The position numbers and the translations under genes are program-made. From an uncultured Flavobacterium sp. (GTDB lineage: Bacteria > Bacteroidota > Bacteroidia > Flavobacteriales > Flavobacteriaceae), in the NCBI RefSeq assembly GCF_946482535.1, contig NZ_CAMLRU010000031.1, positions 1-18,106 on the forward strand: a DNA stretch of 18,106 bases. The letters are read 5' to 3'. Shown one piece after another: positions 8,380 to 15,830 of the stretch. Position 1 is the first letter of the stretch. Every line of letters begins with the position of its first letter. The notes under the pieces were generated by a model. That model worked only from the letters and a program-made list of their open reading frames with translations. It was not told where the DNA came from and did no database searches.

Positions 8380-10074
8380 TTATTTTAAAATTTGAGCCGC
8401 ATTAATCCATTGCCAAATGTGGAAACTGCTTTGATTATCGCCATTGAAAAAATTATCCAGTTCCGTTTGTAAAGCCTTGCCGTCAAACCAAGAGTTTTGC
8501 TTCAGCAAACTGACTTCAGCGGTGACCCAATCTTTTAAATCTTCCGAAAGCCACTCTCGCTGTGGTGTTTGCAAAGGTCTTTTGGGTGCCAAAACTAAGT
8601 CTTTTTGCAAAAACTTTTCGGCTATTTTACGCAACATCCATTTTTGAATGCCGTCTTTGATTTTAAAATCGGTTGGTCTGCTGAATACATATTCCACCAA
8701 TTCGTAATCCAAAAAAGGCTCGCGTAATTCGGTGCCGTACATCATGGAAATACGGTCGTTAAAACGCAAAGCTCTCGGGATTTTGGTGCAAAACAAATCT
8801 CGGTATTGCAAGTTTAACAAGTGATCTTCAAAAGGCTTCGGATAAAGGGTTTTGACATAATCCTTGGCAAAATCACCCGACAAAACACCGGCTCGGAATG
8901 GCGATTTTGCGACGCCTTGCACTATGCTTTGAGAATTAGAAAGATAATAATCATATCCGGCCCAAGCTTCGTCTGAACCTTGACCGTCGAGTAAAACTTT
9001 GACGCCTTTTTGACTCGCAGTTTTGAATATATTCGAATAAGCTATCGTTGGAATACCGCCATAAGGTTCGGCTTGCAATTGGGCAATTTTCAACGACAAA
9101 TCGGGGATTTCTTTGGCGGCCAGCGGACAAATATTCAAGTGATATGGTCTGCTTTCTAACATTGATTGCACCCATGGCAATTCGTCATAGCGCTCGTCAT
9201 TGGTAATAAAAGTAAACGCTTCAATGGTTGATTTGTCGATGTCTTGTTGGTCAATCAGTGCCAATAACGTACTCGAATCCAAACCACCGCTCAAATTAAA
9301 ACCGATAGGCACATCCGCTCTGAATCTTAAATTAATGGCTTTTAGCAATAGATTCGTTATGTATTCTTCTTCGTTTTGCTCGAAGTGATTTTGCAGTTTT
9401 GCTATTCTGTCTTCAAAGTGATACCACTTTTTGATGTGCAACTGATTTTCCTTTATAGTCAAAAAATGTCCGGCTTCGAGTTGTTGAATGTTGGTCCAAA
9501 ATGTTTCATTCGGCAAACCATAACTGCCTTCCGAAAAGAAATTGAGCCAAACTCTATCGTTGGCTATCTTGGGAATTCCGGCTGCGAAAAGCGTATTAAT
9601 TTCGGAAGCGAAGTAAAAATGATTTTGGTCAAAAAAATAGTTGAAAGGCTTTACGCCAAATCTATCTCGAGCCGCAAACAAAGCTTGTTCTTTGACATTC
9701 CAAATTGCGAAAGCAAACATGCCATTGCATTTTTCCAAACAATTTTCACCCCATTCGCGGTAGGCGTTGAACAAAACTTCGGTGTCGGATTGGGTTTTGA
9801 AAGTGTATTGGGATTGAAGTGTTTTTCGCAGCTCCAAATAGTTGTAAATCTCACCGTTAAAAACCATCACATAATTTCCGCAATCGCTGAAAAAAGGCTG
9901 GTTCGCTCCTTCGGATAAATCGATTATACTTAAGCGATTGTGTCCCAAAGCGACTTGGTTTTCAATCACCCAATTTGCAGTAAAATCGGGACCGCGATGC
10001 TTTTGGGATTCCAGCATTTTCAGGATAGTCAACTTATTGGCTTTGGGTCCAATGATTCCGGCAATTCCGCACAT
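8380..10074 (-). CDS. asnB: Asparagine synthetase B homologue (glutamine-hydrolysing amidotransferase)
   Basis: The 564-residue protein has both AsnB domains. The N-terminal class II glutaminase starts with MCGIAG; after Met removal the Cys is the nucleophile. It continues with RLSIIDLS (47-54), FNGEIYNY (72-79) and SDTEVLF (96-102). The C-terminal ATP-pyrophosphatase domain has the PP-loop SGGLDSS (262-268) and the conserved GQGSDE (364-369). Both active sites look intact. The general reaction is ATP-dependent transfer of ammonia from glutamine to an activated carboxylate. In polysaccharide loci such homologues are often linked to amidation of uronic or other sugar acids rather than to asparagine supply. 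Here it sits one base after the dehydrogenase gene, so a carboxylate made in the nonulosonic or hydroxyacid branch is an attractive substrate. A plain asparagine synthetase role is possible. Confidence 0.9.
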   Translation of the reverse strand: MCGIAGIIGPKANKLTILKMLESQKHRGPDFTANWVIENQVALGHNRLSIIDLSEGANQPFFSDCGNYVMVFNGEIYNYLELRKTLQSQYTFKTQSDTEVLFNAYREWGENCLEKCNGMFAFAIWNVKEQALFAARDRFGVKPFNYFFDQNHFYFASEINTLFAAGIPKIANDRVWLNFFSEGSYGLPNETFWTNIQQLEAGHFLTIKENQLHIKKWYHFEDRIAKLQNHFEQNEEEYITNLLLKAINLRFRADVPIGFNLSGGLDSSTLLALIDQQDIDKSTIEAFTFITNDERYDELPWVQSMLESRPYHLNICPLAAKEIPDLSLKIAQLQAEPYGGIPTIAYSNIFKTASQKGVKVLLDGQGSDEAWAGYDYYLSNSQSIVQGVAKSPFRAGVLSGDFAKDYVKTLYPKPFEDHLLNLQYRDLFCTKIPRALRFNDRISMMYGTELREPFLDYELVEYVFSRPTDFKIKDGIQKWMLRKIAEKFLQKDLVLAPKRPLQTPQREWLSEDLKDWVTAEVSLLKQNSWFDGKALQTELDNFFNGDNQSSFHIWQWINAAQILK

Positions 10075-10075
10075 C

Positions 10076-11017
10076 TTATAAAATCGTTGTTTTTAAAAAT
10101 TTGGACACTATAAATTCTTCTGTCATGGCCATCGATTCATAAGTGGCGCCTGCTATGTGTGGTGTGATAATGATATTGTATTCTTCGTTAGCCAATTCGA
10201 CCAACGGATTTCTTTTCAATTGTTTTTTATTGAATTCGTCTTGTATGACATCTGTAGCGATTCCGAATAGTTTGTTTTGCTTGAGTAATTCGGCAACAAA
10301 CTGTTCGTCCCAAACATTCCCACGGGAAGTATTGATTAAAACGGCATTTTTTTGACAATGTGCCAATAAGTTATGATTGACAAAATTTTCATTTTCAACA
10401 TTGTACGGAATGTGAATGCTAATGATATCTGCCCAAGCAAACAATTCTTCCGGATTGGAAAAACTTTTATAGGGATTGATTTGCGCCACGGTATCAAAAT
10501 AGCCAATTTCCAAACCGAAAGCCTCGGCAAAATGGGCCACTTGTTTCCCTACTCTGCCCAACCCTAAAATCCCTATTTTTTTCCCACGTAGGTTGTTGCC
10601 TTTGAAAAGATCTCGATTCCAATTCCCGTCGGTGACATCTTCAAAAGCGGTTGGGATTTTTTTGAGCAAAGCCAATAGCAAAGCCCAAGTATGCTCGGCT
10701 GTGGATGGAATCGACCCTAAAAAATCGACTTCGCCTTTGAGTGAAATTACTTTTCCGCCACGGCTTTCAAAATAATCTACATCAATATGATCTAATCCGG
10801 TTGTAGCGGTTAAAATATATTGGAGTTGCGGTGCTTTTTCCAGGATTTCTTTAGTCAGTTTGAATCTGAGTCGCACAAACAAAACATCAACCTCAGCGAT
10901 ATTTTCTGTTAAGTCTTCGACTGAAGTAAAATCGTGCTGAATCACCTCAAAATGTTTTTGAAGTTCGGCTAAAGCGTTCCGACTAAAATCTTCCGATTCA
11001 GTGATTAAAATTCTCAT
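10076..11017 (-). CDS. D-isomer-specific 2-hydroxyacid dehydrogenase (phosphoglycerate dehydrogenase-like)
   Basis: The 313-residue protein has the two-domain fold of NAD-dependent D-2-hydroxyacid dehydrogenases. The nucleotide-binding motif is GLGRVG (152-157), with Asp175 at the end of the next strand, which favours NAD over NADP. The catalytic triad is complete: Arg232 in NTSRG, Glu261 in TDVIQDEF and His287 in TPHIAG. There is no ACT or other regulatory domain, so it is not a full-length SerA. It would interconvert a 2-keto acid and a D-2-hydroxy acid in the cytoplasm. Its start overlaps neuA by 20 bases and its stop is one base from asnB. The natural substrate is unknown; an alpha-keto acid of the sugar pathway, or a hydroxyacid acyl donor, would fit the context. 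Confidence 0.9.
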   Translation of the reverse strand: MRILITESEDFSRNALAELQKHFEVIQHDFTSVEDLTENIAEVDVLFVRLRFKLTKEILEKAPQLQYILTATTGLDHIDVDYFESRGGKVISLKGEVDFLGSIPSTAEHTWALLLALLKKIPTAFEDVTDGNWNRDLFKGNNLRGKKIGILGLGRVGKQVAHFAEAFGLEIGYFDTVAQINPYKSFSNPEELFAWADIISIHIPYNVENENFVNHNLLAHCQKNAVLINTSRGNVWDEQFVAELLKQNKLFGIATDVIQDEFNKKQLKRNPLVELANEEYNIIITPHIAGATYESMAMTEEFIVSKFLKTTIL

Positions 11018-11693
11018 CTTTCCAGTCTTGATATAGTATTTCAGCTATTTTAAAATCTCTTGGTGTGTCAATGTTGGCTAGCCAATCCGCATTCATTATA
11101 TAGGCTTTTTTATGGGCAACCATAAATGATTTTTCTTTAAAAAACGTTTCTGTTTTCACAGCATAAAAGCAACCGTTTCTGTAATAAACCGGTTTTAAAT
11201 CTTGTCTTCTGGCGGTTTCGCCTTCGGTTATAAAAGGAATCAGCTCCACATTGGAACCCAAATTATACATGCGTGCCGGATGCATATCATCCATTGGAAC
11301 TACACTAATCACACCATCAACATTGTCATTTTCAAACATTGTAATGATATGGTCTAAATCAGTCGAAGTTCTTAAAGGAGACGTTGGTTGCAACAAGACA
11401 ATAATCTCAAAATCTTCTTGTAATTGTTGGTAAACATGTTCAACAGCCGTTACCACATTGCTGGTATCGGTGGCTAAATCTTCAGGTCTTAAGATTACTT
11501 CACAACCTAACTGCTTTGACACATCCGCTATTTCTTGGGAATCGGTTGAAACTACGATTCTTGGATTTTTTTGAGAACCTTTGGCACAATCAATGGCGTG
11601 GGCAATTAATGGTCTGTCACCCAAAATTTTGAGGTTCTTTTTAGGAACACCTTTTGAGCCGCCACGCGCCGGTATGATGACCAAGACTTTCAT
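10998..11693 (-). CDS. neuA: CMP-nonulosonate (N-acylneuraminate) cytidylyltransferase, NeuA-type
   Basis: This 231-residue protein activates a nonulosonic acid with CTP to give the CMP-sugar donor. The CTP-binding N-terminus is IIPARGGSKGVPKKNL (6-21), followed by LLQPTSPLR (100-108) and the C-terminal metal site region NIDTPRDF (207-214). The family usually has two Asp in this segment (DID); here the first is Asn207 and the second, Asp209, is kept. The IDTPxDF wording is closer to the legionaminate/pseudaminate-type synthetases than to Neu5Ac enzymes, as far as I recall. The start overlaps the neuC stop (TAATG). The exact nonulosonic acid cannot be read from this gene alone. Confidence 0.92.
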   Translation of the reverse strand: MKVLVIIPARGGSKGVPKKNLKILGDRPLIAHAIDCAKGSQKNPRIVVSTDSQEIADVSKQLGCEVILRPEDLATDTSNVVTAVEHVYQQLQEDFEIIVLLQPTSPLRTSTDLDHIITMFENDNVDGVISVVPMDDMHPARMYNLGSNVELIPFITEGETARRQDLKPVYYRNGCFYAVKTETFFKEKSFMVAHKKAYIMNADWLANIDTPRDFKIAEILYQDWKDENFNH

Positions 11694-12853
11694 TAATAGG
11701 TAATGGTTTTGTGAAACTGAAGCGGTAATTCTTTGAGCAATTGCGCAATTTTGGTTCCGGCATCACCGCCACCGTATACATCAGATTTTAGTCTTATTTG
11801 ATTTTTCAAAATAGATTCGACAGCCGCAACAATTTCGTTTTCGTCATAAGTCACATCAATCACATTTTGCCCGCGGTCACGACGGTTTTGTCGCGAACCG
11901 ATATTGACTGTAGGCACACCTAAATAAGCACATTCTCTAATTCCAACGCTCGAATTACCAATTAAACAAAGGGAAGAATGCAATAAATTCAGGAAATCGT
12001 CACCTTCCATATTCTTGAAGAAATGCACGTTTTCCATTTTATATTTCTCTCGGAAGGAACGAATTCCGGTTGATGTACCATCGGCGCCGGCATCTACATT
12101 GGGCCAAAACCAAAGCGTGGGTTTGTCTATTTTTTGAATCGCTCTTAAAGTCGCTTCTATGTGTTTTCTGGAATCTTGGTATTCATTGGTTACCGGATGT
12201 TGCATCACGACAATATAACCGTTACTCAAATCGGGTTGAGAACCTACGCCGCCGTATTTTTCATACGGATTAAATGTCAGCGTCGAATTTTTAGCCACTT
12301 CTTGCGCTATATCAATCGAAGGACAACCGGTATTAAACACCATATCGGCATTTTCGCCTAACTGAATCACTCTTTGCTTCGCACTCTCGGAAGCTACAAA
12401 ATGGTAATCGGCCAATTTGGTAATGGCGTGTCTGACTTTTTCATCAATATTGCCGGTCACTTCACCACCTTGAATGTGCGCTAACGGAATGTTCATATAA
12501 GAAGCCGAAATCGCCGTGGCCATGGTTTCAAATCTATCGGCTACTGTAACTACAATATCGGGACGAAGATTATCGAAAACTGTTGAAAGTTCCAGGATTC
12601 CGATTCCGGTAGTTTTGGCGGCTGCGGTTAGGTTTTCACCTTCTAACACGTTAAAAACTTTGGCGGCAATTTCGAAACCGTCTTTTTCTATATAATTCAC
12701 TGCACTACCATATCGGTCGAGCAAAGCCGAAGCCGCTACGATGAGTTGCAACTCCAATTCGGGATGCTTTTTGATGGCGGTTAAAACGGTTTTAACGCGA
12801 CTGTAAGAAGGTCGGGCTGTGATCACAACAGCTATTTTTCGGGTATGGCTCAT
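11693..12853 (-). CDS. neuC: UDP-N-acetylhexosamine 2-epimerase (hydrolysing), NeuC-type
   Basis: The 386-residue GT-B-fold epimerase carries the family signatures VADRFET for the catalytic acidic site, IQGGEVTGNIDEKVRHAITK, QHPVTNEY, and a nucleotide-binding segment GNSSVGIRECAYLGVPTVN followed by IGSRQNRRDRG. Hydrolysing members release UDP while inverting C2, giving ManNAc from UDP-GlcNAc (NeuC) or the diacetamido analogue in legionaminate synthesis (LegG). It supplies the substrate for the adjacent synthase; the ATG overlaps the neuB TGA (ATGA). No UDP-GlcNAc dehydratase or aminotransferase is present in the window. That fits a ManNAc substrate but does not prove it, because those genes could lie elsewhere. 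Confidence 0.92.
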   Translation of the reverse strand: MSHTRKIAVVITARPSYSRVKTVLTAIKKHPELELQLIVAASALLDRYGSAVNYIEKDGFEIAAKVFNVLEGENLTAAAKTTGIGILELSTVFDNLRPDIVVTVADRFETMATAISASYMNIPLAHIQGGEVTGNIDEKVRHAITKLADYHFVASESAKQRVIQLGENADMVFNTGCPSIDIAQEVAKNSTLTFNPYEKYGGVGSQPDLSNGYIVVMQHPVTNEYQDSRKHIEATLRAIQKIDKPTLWFWPNVDAGADGTSTGIRSFREKYKMENVHFFKNMEGDDFLNLLHSSLCLIGNSSVGIRECAYLGVPTVNIGSRQNRRDRGQNVIDVTYDENEIVAAVESILKNQIRLKSDVYGGGDAGTKIAQLLKELPLQFHKTITY

Positions 12854-13857
12854 GCTAAGTCTTCTTCATTCAAAAAATCCCATTGGGATTTATCAGTATT
12901 CAATGTTCTGCCGATTACATTTTCAAAATCGGCTGCGGATATGCCGTAACCTTTGGGCTTTTTGCTTTCCAAATCGGCAAAAGTCAGGACATGTCCTTTG
13001 GGTAAATTTTTATTGATGGCCAATGATTTTTCGAAGATGCTTTTCAACTCCGCGAAACTGTCATTGCTATTTTTATTAATTGGGTTGTTTTGTGCCGAAT
13101 GGATTTCGGCTACCGCTTCTACCAATTGCTTGGTTTCTGCCAAAGTCAAAGACGCGACGGCATCCGGTCCGAACATCGAGCGATCAAAAACAACGTGAAA
13201 TTCTAAGATTTCGGCACCAAGGGCAACGGCTGCAATTCCGGTTGCGGTTTTGGCGGAATGGTCTGAAAAACCAATCGGCACATCGTATCTTGCTTTTAAT
13301 TCTGTTATCACATTCAAGCCGTATTGCTCAGGTTTGGTGGGATAAGCCGTAGTGCATTGCAAGATGGAAAAATGGGCTTTTTTGCTTTTCAGAAAATCTA
13401 CCGTTTTATCCAATTCGGCAAAACTGCTCATGCCCGAAGAAATGATAATGGGTTTTCCGGTCTGGGTGATTTTTTCCAACAACAAAAAATTATTGACTTC
13501 GCCCGAACCTACTTTGTAAGTATGGACTCCAACTTCTTCCAACCAATCTACAGCCAAATTGCTGAACGGTGAACAGATGAAATCGAGCCCGACTTCGTCG
13601 CAGTGTTGTTTGATGCCTTTCCATTGTTCCAATGTAAATTCCATGCGCTTCCAATAGTCGTAGCGCGTGGCATCTTCTTTGGAGAATTTTACTCTAAAAG
13701 GCTCATGGATACTGCTTTCCGCTTCGGCTATGTGCATTTGAAACTTAATAGCTTGCACACCGGTTTTGGCTACGGCTTCGATATAGGAATGTAAAATTCC
13801 CAAACTGCCTTCGTGAGCTTGAGCAATTTCGGCGATTAAATAGGGTTTTGGGTTCAT
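12850..13857 (-). CDS. neuB: Nonulosonic acid (N-acetylneuraminate-type) synthase, NeuB family
   Basis: The 335-residue enzyme should condense phosphoenolpyruvate with a six-carbon N-acylated mannosamine-type sugar. The TIM-barrel part covers 1-255, including IKFQM (37-41), SGMSS (141-145) and LQCTTAYP (166-173). The metal-binding His residues are H200 in FSDHS and H221 in EFH. A C-terminal SAF/antifreeze-like domain spans about 278-330. I start it at the ATG at 13857; a TTG one codon earlier is less likely. Several usually conserved spots differ: AHEG (14-17) instead of NHxG, EFH instead of E[KR]H, GPDA (230-233) instead of GPDH, and KKP (299-301) where Neisseria NeuB has its substrate-binding KRP arginine. 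It is a confident family member but probably belongs to a side clade, so the product may not be Neu5Ac. Confidence 0.9.
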   Translation of the reverse strand: MNPKPYLIAEIAQAHEGSLGILHSYIEAVAKTGVQAIKFQMHIAEAESSIHEPFRVKFSKEDATRYDYWKRMEFTLEQWKGIKQHCDEVGLDFICSPFSNLAVDWLEEVGVHTYKVGSGEVNNFLLLEKITQTGKPIIISSGMSSFAELDKTVDFLKSKKAHFSILQCTTAYPTKPEQYGLNVITELKARYDVPIGFSDHSAKTATGIAAVALGAEILEFHVVFDRSMFGPDAVASLTLAETKQLVEAVAEIHSAQNNPINKNSNDSFAELKSIFEKSLAINKNLPKGHVLTFADLESKKPKGYGISAADFENVIGRTLNTDKSQWDFLNEEDLA

Positions 13858-13887
13858 CAATATGGATTGTAACGGAAGTAAAAATAA

Positions 13888-14796
13888 CTATTTTTCCGGT
13901 TTCCAATATATTTTTGCCTCGTTTAATTTGGTATAAGTGGTATATTCCTGAGAAGTCAGAGCATTTCTGTGTCGCAGCAATTTGGGCATCGCCAAAATCA
14001 AATCGATTACCGCCAAACACAATGGTGATATAACCTTGAATTGCCCTTTGACAATTTTGCCTTTGATTTGCATCCAAATCGAATACGCCATCTTTCTCGG
14101 AATTTTTGACCACGGCAGAAAAAGAAAATAAGTATACCAATCGGCGCGAATGGCTCTACGGTAACGAAAGGCAAAAGCTTTGTTGTCTTTGGCTCTTTCT
14201 TTTAAATCAACCCGGTGTTGCACCAATATTTCGGGCACGTAATGCACTTCCCATTGGCTTTTGAACAATTGAAAAGCAGCAAAATTCTCTTCACCATAAA
14301 ATTCGAACCATTCGGGATAATTAGGGATTTCTCGCCAGGCTTTCATATTCCATACATGGCCACAGCCTACAAAACTCTTGACTTTTTGAGGTTGTTCCAG
14401 CGTTTCTGATGTTTCAGGGTTATTTTTCCCCCAAAAAATTCTGGCGGCTATTAGTCCGCAACGAGGATTTTGTTCAAAATAGTTGCGTATAGTTGCTATG
14501 GTATTTTCGCTTAAAAAATGAGCGTCATCATCTAAGGAAATAGCGTAATCCGCATCGGTTTCGTTGAGCATTTTATTCCGGCAATAAATATAGCCTTGGG
14601 AGACTTCATTTCGGTGCCATTGTACTTGTGGAAATTGTGCTTTGCCTTTTTCATAAGTCCCATCAGTAGAGCCATCATCATATACGACACAAGTAAAACC
14701 ATCTTGAATTAAATGCTTGACTTTTTCCAAGGTGAGAAGCAAGTCATCACAACGGTTTTTGGTCGAAATTAAAAGGGTTGTTTTGACTACTGACAT
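13888..14796 (-). CDS. Glycosyltransferase family 2 (GT-A fold)
   Basis: This 302-residue protein is a standard GT2 enzyme: TTLLISTKNR at the start (6-15), the donor-site VVYDDGSTDGT (37-47), the metal-binding SLDDDAHF (87-94) and a GEENFAAFQL acceptor-site segment (168-177). The last 110 residues are basic and hydrophobic (around YTYFLFLPWSKIPRKM) and may lie on the membrane. It should add one sugar to the lipid-linked glycan on the cytoplasmic side. The ATG at 14796 lies 7 bases after the preceding glycosyltransferase, and its stop is 30 bases before neuB. The sugar donor is unknown. Confidence 0.92.
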   Translation of the reverse strand: MSVVKTTLLISTKNRCDDLLLTLEKVKHLIQDGFTCVVYDDGSTDGTYEKGKAQFPQVQWHRNEVSQGYIYCRNKMLNETDADYAISLDDDAHFLSENTIATIRNYFEQNPRCGLIAARIFWGKNNPETSETLEQPQKVKSFVGCGHVWNMKAWREIPNYPEWFEFYGEENFAAFQLFKSQWEVHYVPEILVQHRVDLKERAKDNKAFAFRYRRAIRADWYTYFLFLPWSKIPRKMAYSIWMQIKGKIVKGQFKVISPLCLAVIDLILAMPKLLRHRNALTSQEYTTYTKLNEAKIYWKPEK

Positions 14797-14803
14797 GGCT
14801 CGA

Positions 14804-15820
14804 TTAGTATTTTTGAATCATGGTTTTGGGCAAACCGATAAATTGATAAAAAAGGCGTCGGTATTTTCTTTTATTGAAAAACTTGATGAACAATTTATTT
14901 TTGAGGTAGTAGCTAAAAGCACTCACTTTTTTAAAAGAAGACAATTTATGCAATTCGGGAATCGGGTTTTCTTTTTTGGAGAATGAATTGAGCACTTCAG
15001 TCATCCATTCTTCATACACATTACCCAAATGATAGGCATAATTATCATTAGTAGTCAAACGCCATAAGCCGTATGGCAAAGTAGCTTCGTCTAAATACCT
15101 TTCCGAAGTGCCACCCAATTTGAAGCCTAAATAAGTTGGGATTTCGGTAAACAATTCTTTGCGGTAAGTCGCCACGAAATGTCCGGAACCTACCACGGCA
15201 CTATGAGTTCCGTTTTCTATGGTTAAAATTTGTTTCAGATAATCAGGATTGTAATCTTCGCCCCAACCTATGCTGTGGTAAAATTTTTTGAGTGCTTCAA
15301 CGTTTTGTACCGGTTTGAACTTTAATTTCTTGGTCAACAAATTGTCAAAAATCATATTCCCGCAGCAATGCCCGAAGGTACGAAACTGCGGTACAATACC
15401 TACCACGCCGGCTTTGGGAAATTGGTTAAAAACAGCTACGGTTTCTTGTTGCCAATTTTCTAAAAAGAGCACATCGGCATCGGAAATGGTTACCAACTCG
15501 ATGTTGTTGCCCGCCACACCTTTAAGAATGGCGTTAAGTTTCCCGATGTTTTCGGAATGAATCAGCTCGTTGATTTTTTGGGTTTCGAATAAATCGTTCA
15601 AATACGCTTTGACTTCGGCACAGCTACCGTTATTGACAATGGTGATGAAGGTTTTGCTGTGACAAGTGAGGAACAAAGATTCGACACACAGCTGAAAATT
15701 TTTAAAACTGTCCTTAAAATAGCCTTCCTGATTAGGGATATACACCGGAATAACGACTTGGTGTTTGAATTCCGTCGGGTCTTGGGGTACATCTTTATGG
15801 GGATTGAATCCTTGGCGCAT
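14804..15820 (-). CDS. GT2-like glycosyltransferase (GT-A fold)
   Basis: The 338-residue protein has a GT-A core: QVVIPVYIPN (21-30), TIVNNGS (60-66), the HSENIGKLNAIL segment (88-99) and a metal-binding SDADVLF (113-119). The region around GWGEDYNPDYL is in the place where GT2 enzymes carry their catalytic acidic residues. The C-terminal 60 residues are rich in Lys and aromatic residues (YYLKNKLFIKFFNKRKYRRLFY) and are probably a membrane anchor-like tail. It starts 10 bases after the FkbM stop and is followed closely by a second GT2 gene, so the two may add consecutive sugars. Donor and linkage cannot be assigned. Confidence 0.9.
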   Translation of the reverse strand: MRQGFNPHKDVPQDPTEFKHQVVIPVYIPNQEGYFKDSFKNFQLCVESLFLTCHSKTFITIVNNGSCAEVKAYLNDLFETQKINELIHSENIGKLNAILKGVAGNNIELVTISDADVLFLENWQQETVAVFNQFPKAGVVGIVPQFRTFGHCCGNMIFDNLLTKKLKFKPVQNVEALKKFYHSIGWGEDYNPDYLKQILTIENGTHSAVVGSGHFVATYRKELFTEIPTYLGFKLGGTSERYLDEATLPYGLWRLTTNDNYAYHLGNVYEEWMTEVLNSFSKKENPIPELHKLSSFKKVSAFSYYLKNKLFIKFFNKRKYRRLFYQFIGLPKTMIQKY

Positions 15821-15830
15821 CTAAAGAAAA

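Noticed and set aside
9376..9918. 180-codon plus-strand open frame
   Set aside because: It lies entirely antisense to asnB, whose glutaminase domain is fully conserved across this stretch; the predicted product has no domain logic.
8380..10074. AsnB as part of ordinary asparagine metabolism
   Set aside because: Not excluded, but its tight coupling between a dehydrogenase and an FkbM methyltransferase in a glycan operon makes a glycan amidation role more likely.
13858..13860. TTG as start codon of neuB
   Set aside because: The next codon is ATG and gives a normal NeuB N-terminus, so the ATG at 13857 is preferred.
13745..14140. 131-codon minus-strand open frame spanning the neuB/GT2 junction
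   Set aside because: It is out of frame with two well-supported genes and covers the end of one and the start of the other; a chance frame.
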